From Spirochaetaceae bacterium (GTDB lineage Bacteria > Spirochaetota > Spirochaetia > Treponematales > Breznakiellaceae), in the NCBI GenBank assembly GCA_031265025.1, contig JAISDF010000105.1, positions 1 to 11,700 on the forward strand: a stretch of 11,700 bases of DNA, read 5' to 3'. Below the pieces are notes generated by a model. The model made no database searches. It worked only from the letters and a program-made list of their open reading frames with translations, and was not told where the DNA came from. Below are positions 1-6,222 of the stretch, in pieces. The position numbers and the translations under genes are program-made. Numbering within the stretch: position 1 is the first letter of the stretch; each line of letters begins with the position of its first letter.

Positions 1-293
1 CCGGGTTTTGCCTTCTTAAAATCAATATGTTCAAGGCTTTCCTGCACAAAGCACAGTCTCAGGTAACGGCGCTCCAGTTTTGCCCGGACAGAGGCGGTGT
101 TTACGGCGGCCGGCGCGGGATTGTCCAGCGACGCCCGGAATTCCCGCATCCCGCCAAGCAGGGGCAGGTCCAGGGGGAGTGCGGCCGACGCCTCAAGAAA
201 GCCGCCCAGGGCCGGGCCGTCAAAGGTTTTATCGCCGAGCTGTTTGAGAAACAGGGCCAGGGCATTGCTGCTGTCCAGAACTTCCTCCTTCAA
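1..293 (-). CDS. Unrecognised protein, N-terminal part (gene runs off the left edge)
   Basis: An open frame on the minus strand gives about 97 residues beginning MKEEVLDSSNALALFLKQLG and running out of the window. An in-frame TGA at 309-311 limits the start to the next few codons. TTG at 291-293 is the best choice because GGAGG lies nine bases upstream (303-307). The nearby ATG at 294-296 is in another frame that soon stops. The visible part is rich in Leu and Ala with short amphipathic helices and a basic stretch (RAKLERRY). No signal peptide, membrane segment or known motif is visible. It follows the TrmH-family gene by 49 bases on the same strand, so the two are probably co-transcribed. 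I do not recognise the family and assign no function. Codon use resembles the neighbours. Confidence 0.7.
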   Translation of the reverse strand, partial: MKEEVLDSSNALALFLKQLGDKTFDGPALGGFLEASAALPLDLPLLGGMREFRASLDNPAPAAVNTASVRAKLERRYLRLCFVQESLEHIDFKKAKP

Positions 294-342
294 CCATGAC
301 CGCCTCCGTCAACCAGAACCGCCGGAACAGACGGCCGTCAGG

Positions 343-1116
343 TCAAATTTCAAATACCGCGTGGAGCAGGAGCGCGGCGGCCTGGGCGACATTGAGGCTT
401 TCGGGGAAGCCTGTTCCGGGGATACGGAGAAGATAACGGCACTGCTCCTTGACCGCCTGGGGGAGCCCCGTTTCCTCGTTCCCCATGACAAGCAGCACGC
501 CGGGCCGTTTTTCGCGGCCCTTCCTGTTCTCGTTGACTATGAGCGGAAGGTCGGCGATACGGAGCCGGGAACGGTGATCGGCCCCTATGGTCAGGAGGCG
601 CCGGGAAGCGTCTTTGACAAAGGAAACCGGCCTGTGTACCTGCCGGACCAGAACCGCTTCCATGCCGCCCTCGGCGCTACGGTAGGCGGCGGTACTGAGG
701 CGGGCGTCGCCGTCGCTGCCGGAGAGTATGATGTACCTGGCGTTAAAGAACGCCGCCGAGCGGACTATGGCCCCGAGGTTAAGGTCATTACCCACGGGGC
801 TGAGGAGCAGCCCTGTCTCTCCTTCTTCCGCCCAGGCGCCAAGCTCTTCGGGGGTAAGGAGCGGAACCACAGGCTCCACGATCATCGCCACAACGCCCTG
901 GTGGTGGGGACTTTTGCAGATACGCTCAAGTTCTTCGTCTTCGCATAGTTTATAGGGCCGCTTTCTTTCGGCAAGCTGTTTACATATCTTTGTAAAATTT
1001 TTCAGCCTGTCTTCCCGGAGAAAGAGACGGTTGATTATTTCCGGGTGGCGCTCTCCAAGGGCGGCCACGGCGTTAAAGCCGCAGACCGCAAGTTCATCGG
1101 TCAACTTGTTCCGCAT
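343..1116 (-). CDS. SpoU/TrmH-family RNA 2'-O-methyltransferase
   Basis: This predicted SAM-dependent enzyme would methylate ribose 2'-OH groups in tRNA or rRNA in the cytoplasm. The 257-residue product shows the three SpoU/SPOUT motifs in order. Motif 1 is near residues 110-121 (NDLNLGAIVRSA, with N113 and R119). Motif 2 is near 207-217 (VLLVMGNEETG). Motif 3 is near 232-246 (IPGTGFPESLNVAQA, with S240-N242). This is the trefoil-knot fold that binds SAM. Residues 12-80 (CGFNAVAALGERHPEI...) resemble the small N-terminal substrate-binding domain of RlmB-like members. The start at ATG 1114-1116 gives a normal family length. An upstream in-frame ATG at 1230 would add 38 residues unlike the family and would run through the divergent promoter region. 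No Shine-Dalgarno sequence precedes the chosen ATG, but a TATACT hexamer lies six bases before it, suggesting a leaderless mRNA. The exact target nucleotide cannot be inferred. Confidence 0.92.
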   Translation of the reverse strand: MRNKLTDELAVCGFNAVAALGERHPEIINRLFLREDRLKNFTKICKQLAERKRPYKLCEDEELERICKSPHHQGVVAMIVEPVVPLLTPEELGAWAEEGETGLLLSPVGNDLNLGAIVRSAAFFNARYIILSGSDGDARLSTAAYRSAEGGMEAVLVRQVHRPVSFVKDASRRLLTIGADHRSRLRIADLPLIVNENRKGREKRPGVLLVMGNEETGLPQAVKEQCRYLLRIPGTGFPESLNVAQAAALLLHAVFEI

Positions 1117-1122
1117 GGGTAC

Positions 1123-1128
1123 AGTATA
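1123..1128 (-). promoter_or_regulatory. Putative -10 box (TATACT) of the TrmH-family gene
   Basis: On the minus strand TATACT is followed by exactly six bases and then the ATG of the methyltransferase. Transcription would therefore begin at or next to the start codon. No good -35 hexamer and no Shine-Dalgarno sequence is visible. The call rests on the -10 match and spacing. Confidence 0.45.
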
Positions 1129-1176
1129 ACACAAAGCGGCGCTGCCGGCGAGGCTGTTCCAAAGGCCGAAACATGA

Positions 1177-1182
1177 TATACT
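1177..1182 (+). promoter_or_regulatory. Putative -10 box (TATACT) for the DUF362 gene
   Basis: TATACT on the plus strand lies in the divergent gap between the methyltransferase and the DUF362 gene. It would give a leader of about 60 bases. The -35 region is poor (TGTTCC-like at 1155-1160). A short inverted repeat (CCGCA / TGCGG) lies in the leader just before the AGGAGG ribosome-binding site at 1239-1244. Confidence 0.35.
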
Positions 1183-1249
1183 GGGCTTGTTCGGCAACCC
1201 GGCCGGTTGTCCCACAATCCGCATCCACACTGTGCGGCAGGAGGATCTT

Positions 1250-2377
1250 ATGGGCGCGTCAAAGGTTTATTTTACCACTATGCGGTGCAAGATAGGCGAG
1301 AGCCTTCTTATCAAACTTGACCGGCTTATGGGCAAGGCGGGTATTGAGACAATAGATTTCAGGAATAAATACACTGCCATAAAGATACATTTCGGCGAAC
1401 CGGGAAACCTCTCGTTTCTCAGGCCCAATTTCGCCAAAACAGTGGCGGACCGCGTCAAGGCACTGGGAGGCATGCCGTTCCTCACCGACTGCAACACCCT
1501 CTATGTGGGGCGGCGCAACAACGCCCTGGTTCACATGGATGCCGCCTATGAAAACGGCTATACGCCTTTTTCAACCGGCGTACAGAACATCATCGCCGAC
1601 GGCCTCAAGGGAACCGATGATGTTGAAGTCCCGATTCCGGGCGGCGTGTACTGCAAGACCGCCCGCATAGGCAGGGCCGTCATGGACGCCGACATTGTTG
1701 TTTCGCTCAACCATTTTAAGGGCCACGAGAACACCGGTTTCGGCGGCGCCCTCAAGAACATAGGCATGGGTTCGGGGAGCAGGGCGGGCAAGATGATTAT
1801 GCACAATGACAGCAAACCCCAGGTTGACCAGGCAGTCTGTACCGCCTGCAAGGTCTGCGCCAAATTCTGCAATGAAAACGCCATATCCTTCGAGTCGGGC
1901 AGGGCGCTCATTGACCACAAGCGCTGCGTGGGCTGCGGCCGCTGCATAGGCGCCTGTAATTTTCATGCCATATCGGTAAAATGGGATTCGTCCAATGAGG
2001 CCCTTAACTGCAAGATAGCCGAGTTTACCAGGGCCGTACTCGACGGACGGCCCCATTTTCATATTTCGGTGGTAAATCAGGTTTCGCCCTGCTGCGACTG
2101 CCACAACGAAAACGACGCTGCCGTAGTTCCCGACATAGGAATCTTTGCGGGCTTTGATCCCGTGGCTCTGGACAAGGCCTGCATAGACGCGGTCAACGCC
2201 GCCCCCGCCATAGAGACCAGCCTATGGGGTGACAGGGAACATACCCACAGGGACAGCCGGGGCAACGGCGACCACTTCAGCGACATTCATCCTACAAGCG
2301 ACTGGAGAAGCCAGCTTGCCCATGCCGAAAAAATAGGCCTTGGCAGCGCCGCCTACGAACTCATCACGGTAAAGTAA
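1250..2377 (+). CDS. DUF362-family iron-sulfur protein with two 4Fe-4S motifs
   Basis: The 375-residue product has DUF362-type regions on both sides of a bacterial ferredoxin domain. Two C-x2-C-x2-C-x3-C motifs, C197/C200/C203/C207 and C226/C229/C232/C236, should bind two 4Fe-4S clusters. A further PCCDCH cluster lies at 280-285. The N-terminal part includes IKIHFGEPGN (45-54). Residues 150-178 (VVSLNHFKGHENTGFGGALKNIGMG) form the conserved His/Gly-rich stretch of the family. Residues 293-311 carry the typical end motif (PDIGIFAGFDPVALDKAC). There is no signal peptide, so it is probably cytoplasmic. The family is widespread in anaerobes and presumed to be redox-related, but its reaction is not established. 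The start at 1250 has AGGAGG five bases upstream; an ATG at 1187 lacks this and overlaps the promoter region. The gene stands alone, divergent from the methyltransferase. Confidence 0.9.
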   Translation: MGASKVYFTTMRCKIGESLLIKLDRLMGKAGIETIDFRNKYTAIKIHFGEPGNLSFLRPNFAKTVADRVKALGGMPFLTDCNTLYVGRRNNALVHMDAAYENGYTPFSTGVQNIIADGLKGTDDVEVPIPGGVYCKTARIGRAVMDADIVVSLNHFKGHENTGFGGALKNIGMGSGSRAGKMIMHNDSKPQVDQAVCTACKVCAKFCNENAISFESGRALIDHKRCVGCGRCIGACNFHAISVKWDSSNEALNCKIAEFTRAVLDGRPHFHISVVNQVSPCCDCHNENDAAVVPDIGIFAGFDPVALDKACIDAVNAAPAIETSLWGDREHTHRDSRGNGDHFSDIHPTSDWRSQLAHAEKIGLGSAAYELITVK

Positions 2378-2440
2378 CCTGTACGCGGTAGCGATATTAT
2401 TGATTTTTTTTCTGGTTATGGCCTGTTTTCTGTAACTACC

Positions 2441-2469
2441 TTGCATATATTTTATTTATAGTGTATGTT
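2441..2469 (+). promoter_or_regulatory. Putative promoter of the TetR/efflux locus
   Basis: In an AT-rich stretch, TTGCAT (2441-2446) and TATGTT (2464-2469) are spaced by 17 bases, the usual sigma-70 distance. The -10 box overlaps the left end of the palindrome at 2467-2486, so a bound repressor would block RNA polymerase. Other -10-like hexamers occur nearby (TATATT at 2446, TATAGT at 2457), so the exact promoter is uncertain. Confidence 0.4.
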
Positions 2470-2486
2470 AACGACCGGTCGGTAAC
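2467..2486 (+). promoter_or_regulatory. Palindromic operator, probably bound by the TetR-type regulator
   Basis: These 20 bases are an inverted repeat centred between 2476 and 2477 on the core ACCGGT. Nine of the ten base pairs are symmetric; only 2471/2482 break it. It ends three bases before the regulator's ATG and overlaps the predicted -10 box. TetR-family proteins commonly bind such 15-20 bp palindromes next to their own genes, so autoregulation is the likely role. I did not see a second copy before the TolC-like gene. Confidence 0.75.
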
Positions 2487-2489
2487 ATT

Positions 2490-2987
2490 ATGAATAAGAT
2501 GGAAATAATTAAAGCGGCCTTTACCGTATGGGGCCGGAAATTTTTCAGGGTAACGAGCCTCACCGAGCTTGCCGGCGAACTGGGAGTAACCAAACCCGCG
2601 CTGTACCGCCACTTTCCCAGCAAAGAGGCGCTTTTGAACGCGATGTACGAGTATTATCTTGATACCTACGGCGCCTATATCAAGCCATATATAGAAGAAG
2701 TCCTGACGGCCGGGGACATTGTTCAGGGGCTGCGCATATTAATCAGGACCATGACCGGTTTTAATTTCAGAAATAGATATCTTTTTATCTTTTCCCTGGT
2801 ACAGCGGCACGGAGACGGCAGGGCATGCGCCATAACCGGGGAATTCCGCAGATGGGGAATAGACATGCCCCGCCTTGAGGCGCTGGAAGGCAAGGGCGGG
2901 TATCCGTACCGCCTGCATTTTGCCCTGGCCTCCCAGGCCTTTTTTGTCGCCGCCCAGTTTAAGAAGTGCGGGGGGGGGGTGATGTGA
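2490..2987 (+). CDS. TetR-family regulator, first half of a probable two-HTH protein interrupted at a G10 run
   Basis: The frame encodes 165 residues. Residues 7-50 form a TetR DNA-binding domain: an initial helix, then SLTELAGELGVTKPALYRHF (23-42) and the typical following PSKEALL. Residues 52-160 look like most of a TetR ligand-binding domain, but it stops short after ASQAFFVAAQFKKC, where a final helix would be expected. The frame runs into ten G at 2970-2979, reads GGGVM and ends at TGA. The missing last helix (KKIEKLSSYVEEKILRGLGF) is found at the start of the next frame. I infer that the intact gene encodes one protein of about 400 residues (2490-3694) with two TetR modules. No clear Shine-Dalgarno sequence precedes ATG 2490, which lies just after the palindromic operator. 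Its likely targets are this locus and the downstream efflux genes. Confidence 0.85.
   Translation: MNKMEIIKAAFTVWGRKFFRVTSLTELAGELGVTKPALYRHFPSKEALLNAMYEYYLDTYGAYIKPYIEEVLTAGDIVQGLRILIRTMTGFNFRNRYLFIFSLVQRHGDGRACAITGEFRRWGIDMPRLEALEGKGGYPYRLHFALASQAFFVAAQFKKCGGGVM
2970..2979 (+). repeat. G10 homopolymer run at the junction of the two TetR frames
   Basis: Ten consecutive G follow TGC in the first TetR frame. With ten, the first frame ends eight bases later. With nine, it meets TGA at once. With eight or eleven, it reads straight into the second frame. The run also lies four bases before GTG 2984-2986 and could act as a crude ribosome-binding site for it. Such runs change length by slipped-strand mispairing. 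It is also a classic site of sequencing error. Confidence 0.9.
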
Positions 2988-3694
2988 AATTTTCTGAAAA
3001 GAAAATAGAAAAACTTTCCTCCTATGTAGAGGAAAAAATTCTTCGCGGTCTGGGGTTTAATAAAGAGGCTGTGGATGTCCTTGATTTTGACGCCCTTGAA
3101 TCCCTCCTCCCCCGGACCCTGTTTGACGGGGAGGCGGACGACGGGCTGCTTAAAGCGGTGGCGGGCGCGGTGGCCGAAGCGGGACCCTGGAACGCTTCAA
3201 TGGAGATGGTGGCCCGCCGCTCGGGGCTTTCCAAAAGCAGCCTGTATTCCCATTTCAAGAACAGGCAGGATATGATGGCCCAGCTCTTCCTTCTTGAACT
3301 TGAGCGTATGCACCGGTACGCCCGGACAAGCATAGAGCGGGGCCGGGGTCCTCTTGAGCAGTTCTACCTTGGACTGCTTGCGATAGCGGATTACCTCCGC
3401 TCCCGGCCCGAAATACTGGTTACTATGGATTGGGTAAAAACAAGGAGGATTGAGCTTGACATAACGCCGGAGCAGGATACGCTCGCCATATTCTCGGATA
3501 TACCCGCGATTGCGCGGCTTGATAAGGAGCTTATTCCCAATTGGGTTTTCTATTGGACTTTGTTTCTGATTATCACTACCCTGGTGAGCCCGCCCGGAGA
3601 CGCCAAAAAACGCCGGCTGAAAGGGCCGGGGACTTCTGACGGGGTTTTCAGAAAGATATTCAGATTTATAGTACTGGGCGCTGAGGGACTATGA
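2984..3694 (+). CDS. TetR-family regulator, second half of a probable two-HTH protein
   Basis: From GTG 2984 this frame encodes 236 residues. The GTG overlaps the preceding TGA as GTGA, the usual form of translational coupling; an upstream in-frame GTG at 2966 is also possible. Residues 5-25 look like the final helix of the preceding ligand-binding domain. Residues 26-55 are a linker. A second TetR helix-turn-helix follows at about 57-97 (SMEMVARRSGLSKSSLYSHF at 72-91, then KNRQDMM). A second helical ligand-binding region occupies 100-236. A separate TetR protein would not normally carry about 55 residues before its HTH, which supports one protein split by a frame break at 2970-2979. If the break is real, this half may still be made through the GTGA overlap or by frameshifting. 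It lies 70 bases upstream of the TolC-like gene and is the obvious candidate regulator of the pump. Confidence 0.82.
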   Translation: MKFSEKKIEKLSSYVEEKILRGLGFNKEAVDVLDFDALESLLPRTLFDGEADDGLLKAVAGAVAEAGPWNASMEMVARRSGLSKSSLYSHFKNRQDMMAQLFLLELERMHRYARTSIERGRGPLEQFYLGLLAIADYLRSRPEILVTMDWVKTRRIELDITPEQDTLAIFSDIPAIARLDKELIPNWVFYWTLFLIITTLVSPPGDAKKRRLKGPGTSDGVFRKIFRFIVLGAEGL

Positions 3695-3764
3695 GCCCTC
3701 TATATAAGCAACGGCAGGAAGCCGTAACGGGCCGCGCTTTATGCGGGTCTGTTGGGAGTGTTCT

Positions 3765-5141
3765 ATGAACAAAAAAAATTACGGCAGGGCGGTGCGGCTC
3801 TTTATGGGCGCGCTGGCTTTTTTTCTTCCCTGGGGAATTTTCGGGCAGGAAAGCGGGCAAAGGCCGGTAATGAGTCTCAGTCCCGGCGAGGCGGTGGACC
3901 TGGCGCTGAGGAACAATCTCGGCCTTGAGTCATCCCGTATCGGCGTTGAGGGCGCGAAGCGTAAATCCGACCTGTCCTGGAACAGCTTTGTTCCCGGCGT
4001 TAGCGCCGCGGGCAGTCTGGTCCGGGACAATGAGCGGACCGCGGCAAGCATACTCAACCCCAATCCTTCCCAGTGGCATGTGGCGGGAACGCTCCAGGCC
4101 CAGCTTAACATCAACCTTGCCATGTTTGAGGCCATGCGCACTCTGAGGCTTGACTATGAACGGGGAATCATTTCCTACGAGGTGGCGCGGGTCCAGCTTG
4201 AACGGGATGTGCGCCAGTCCTATTACCGTATACTCCTTGCCGAAGAAGGCGTAAAGCTGAACCGGGAAAATTTTTCCAACGCCGAAAGGCGGGTAAGCAT
4301 GGCCAGGGACAATTACCAGGCCGGGCTTGCCCCCGAACTTTCCCTGCTCCAGGCCCAGGTAGCACGGGAAAACCTCAGGCCCGTCATTGACCAGGCGGAA
4401 AACAACCTTAAAGCGGCCATGGCCCAGTTCGCCATGATCCTGGGACTTGCGTATAATACCCAGTTTGAATTCATTACTGTTGAAGATGAACCTGAGTTTA
4501 TCCCCCTTGATGTGGCCGAACTCATAAGCAGGGCCGCTTCGGGAAAGCCCGATATTCTTGCCTTAAAGCAGAGCATCCTGACCCTGGAAAGCCAGCGCCG
4601 GGCGCTGAAGTTCTCGAACCTGACCCCCAGCCTCAGTCTCAGTTGGAACTCAACCCGGGCCTTTACCCAGGACCCCTGGAAGACAGGCTGGTTTAGCAAT
4701 ATGGACAACTGGATGCAGTCAGGCTCCCTTACCATAGCTTTAAGCCTCAGGCTGCACAGCCTCCTGCCTTTCAGCGCCGATTACCAGGGCATAAGGGATG
4801 CGGATGACAGTCTGCGGAGCGCTTCCATACGCCTTGCCCAGACTATACAGGGGACAGAGCTTGAAATTTACAATACGGTTCTTTCCCTCGAAAAAACCAG
4901 GACCAGCGCCGAGGCACAGAGCCTTACCATAACACTTGCCGAGCAGGCCTACCGCCTTACCGAAGAAGCCTACCGCGCCGGACTCCAGGACCTTCTTGAA
5001 GTGCAGAACGCCGAGCTCGCCCTTCATCAGGCCCGCCTCCAGATGCTGGAGCAGAATTTCAATTATCGTATAGGTCTTATTGATCTTGAATACGCCATAG
5101 GGGTTCCTTTCGGGACCCTCAGTTCCAAAGGGAGCGAATAA
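3765..5141 (+). CDS. TolC-like outer-membrane efflux protein (BesC-like)
   Basis: This should be the outer-membrane channel of a tripartite efflux pump. The 458-residue product begins with a signal peptide (MNKKNYGRAVRLFMGALAFF, likely cleaved near IFG/QE, residues 26-28). Two OEP-type repeats follow, roughly 38-235 and 247-450. They share a matching coiled-coil motif: YQAGLAPELSLLQAQVARE (184-202) and YRAGLQDLLEVQNAELALHQ (403-422). This internal duplication is characteristic of TolC, which forms a trimeric barrel and tunnel. ATG 3765 has GGGAG six bases upstream and puts the signal peptide at the N terminus; an ATG at 3741 would add eight residues and has no good ribosome-binding site. A run of eight A (3771-3778) lies in codons 3-5. 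The stop overlaps the next start by one base (TAATG), so translation with the membrane-fusion gene is coupled. Order and content match Borrelia besC-besA-besB. Confidence 0.93.
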   Translation: MNKKNYGRAVRLFMGALAFFLPWGIFGQESGQRPVMSLSPGEAVDLALRNNLGLESSRIGVEGAKRKSDLSWNSFVPGVSAAGSLVRDNERTAASILNPNPSQWHVAGTLQAQLNINLAMFEAMRTLRLDYERGIISYEVARVQLERDVRQSYYRILLAEEGVKLNRENFSNAERRVSMARDNYQAGLAPELSLLQAQVARENLRPVIDQAENNLKAAMAQFAMILGLAYNTQFEFITVEDEPEFIPLDVAELISRAASGKPDILALKQSILTLESQRRALKFSNLTPSLSLSWNSTRAFTQDPWKTGWFSNMDNWMQSGSLTIALSLRLHSLLPFSADYQGIRDADDSLRSASIRLAQTIQGTELEIYNTVLSLEKTRTSAEAQSLTITLAEQAYRLTEEAYRAGLQDLLEVQNAELALHQARLQMLEQNFNYRIGLIDLEYAIGVPFGTLSSKGSE

Positions 5142-6211
5142 TGAAAGCAAAAAATTCAACCCAAAAACAAATTGCGGATGCTGCTGGGGAGGGTCTCCCC
5201 GCCGGCGGCTTTGGGGTTCGCGGAAGCAGGGGTCCCGCCGACGGAAAAATCCGGGGGCCCCTTTGCGCCGGCGCTCTCGCGTTCTGCGTACTGCTTATGT
5301 TTTCCGGCTGTGATACTATCAAGGCCCTGTGGAATAAAGACAAAGACACTGTTGAAGCGGCCCAGGCTGTTCCGGTCTTTGCGGTCAATACCACTACCGC
5401 CGCCAGGGGGCAGATCAGGGATTACCTTGCCCTTTCGGGGGATATTGTGTCGGGTTCCACCGTGGACGCCTATTCGGACGCGGCGGGCAAAGTTACCCGC
5501 CTCATGGTTGCCGTGGGCGACCGCGTTGTCAAGGACGCGCCCATCGCCGAGGTTGATCCCTCAAAGCCCGGCATGAATTACCTTCCCGGCATAGTCAAGT
5601 CTCCCATTACGGGCACCATCGTAACCCTTCCCGCCCAGGTGGGCATGACGGTAAGCCAGGCGGTTCCCATCGCCCGTATTGCCGGGGGCAGCTCTGCCGC
5701 AAGTGGCCTGGAAATCAGGCTTTATGTAGCCGAGCGTTTTGTTTCCAAAATAGCCATGAGCCTGCCCTGCGAGATTACCCTTGACGCCTGGCCCGGAGAA
5801 GTTTTCCGGGGCAGCATCAGTGAGATAAGCCCTGTTCTTGATCCTTCTTCCAGAACCATGGAAGTCAGAATCAATGTTGACAATCCGGGCTCAAGGCTCA
5901 AGGCGGGCATGTTCGCCAAGGTGCGGGTTATCACCGAACAAAAGTCGGACATTGTCAAAATTCCCGCCCCTGCCATGATACAGCGTTTTGGTGAAAGCTA
6001 TGTCTTCACGGTGGAGACCGACCCGGCTGACCCGGCCTTTCTTCTGGCCCGGAAAACCGTCATAACGCCGGGCATACTCATTGACAATGTACTCGAAGTA
6101 CAACAGGGCCTTACGCCTGACAGTGAAATAATCACACGGGGGCAGAGTCTTCTGGAAGACGGCGCCAGAATCAATATTATTGACAGGGCTCCTCCCCTGT
6201 CCGCTCAATAA
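5141..6211 (+). CDS. RND efflux membrane-fusion (periplasmic adaptor) lipoprotein, BesA-like
   Basis: This should be the adaptor linking inner-membrane pump and outer-membrane channel. The 356-residue product has a lipobox, LMFSGC, with the lipidated Cys at 57, after hydrophobic LCAGALAFCVLLMF (41-54). Two half-lipoyl segments follow (about 105-137, 150-182) around a linker of only about 12 residues, so the long coiled-coil hairpin of AcrA-type adaptors is absent. Spirochaete BesA is known to lack it too. Beta-barrel (190-265, with SSRTMEVRINV and LKAGMFAKVRV) and membrane-proximal (270-350) domains complete the fold. The start ATG overlaps the tolC-like stop and has GGGAG six bases upstream. 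Oddly, a Gly/Ala/Pro-rich segment of about 30 residues (15-40) lies before the signal peptide, encoded by GC-rich DNA with inverted repeats. Confidence 0.9.
   Translation: MKAKNSTQKQIADAAGEGLPAGGFGVRGSRGPADGKIRGPLCAGALAFCVLLMFSGCDTIKALWNKDKDTVEAAQAVPVFAVNTTTAARGQIRDYLALSGDIVSGSTVDAYSDAAGKVTRLMVAVGDRVVKDAPIAEVDPSKPGMNYLPGIVKSPITGTIVTLPAQVGMTVSQAVPIARIAGGSSAASGLEIRLYVAERFVSKIAMSLPCEITLDAWPGEVFRGSISEISPVLDPSSRTMEVRINVDNPGSRLKAGMFAKVRVITEQKSDIVKIPAPAMIQRFGESYVFTVETDPADPAFLLARKTVITPGILIDNVLEVQQGLTPDSEIITRGQSLLEDGARINIIDRAPPLSAQ
5186..5200 (+). repeat. Short perfect inverted repeat inside the adaptor's N-terminal extension
   Basis: GGGGAG (5186-5191), a GGT loop and CTCCCC (5195-5200) form a perfect 6-bp hairpin. 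It lies in a GC-rich block (about 5183-5275) that also holds GCCGGCGG, GGGGGCCCC and GCGCCGGCG. This block encodes the unusual Gly/Pro-rich extension before the signal peptide. It may be a small inserted repeat or an mRNA structure affecting translation. Confidence 0.5.
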
Positions 6212-6222
6212 GGGAGGCCGCC

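Noticed and set aside
97..948. Long plus-strand open frame of 283 codons
   Set aside because: It lies antisense to the methyltransferase, whose three SpoU motifs are intact. Its product is low-complexity and Arg/Gly/Pro-rich with no known motif.
2378..2412. Possible intrinsic terminator after the DUF362 gene (T8 at 2404-2411)
   Set aside because: Only a 3-bp stem (CGC/GCG) precedes the T run, at some distance. That is too weak to call as a terminator.
3711..3725. Small hairpin ACGGC / GCCGT before the TolC-like gene
   Set aside because: A 5-bp stem with a 5-base loop is common by chance. It has no T run and does not resemble the palindrome at 2467-2486.
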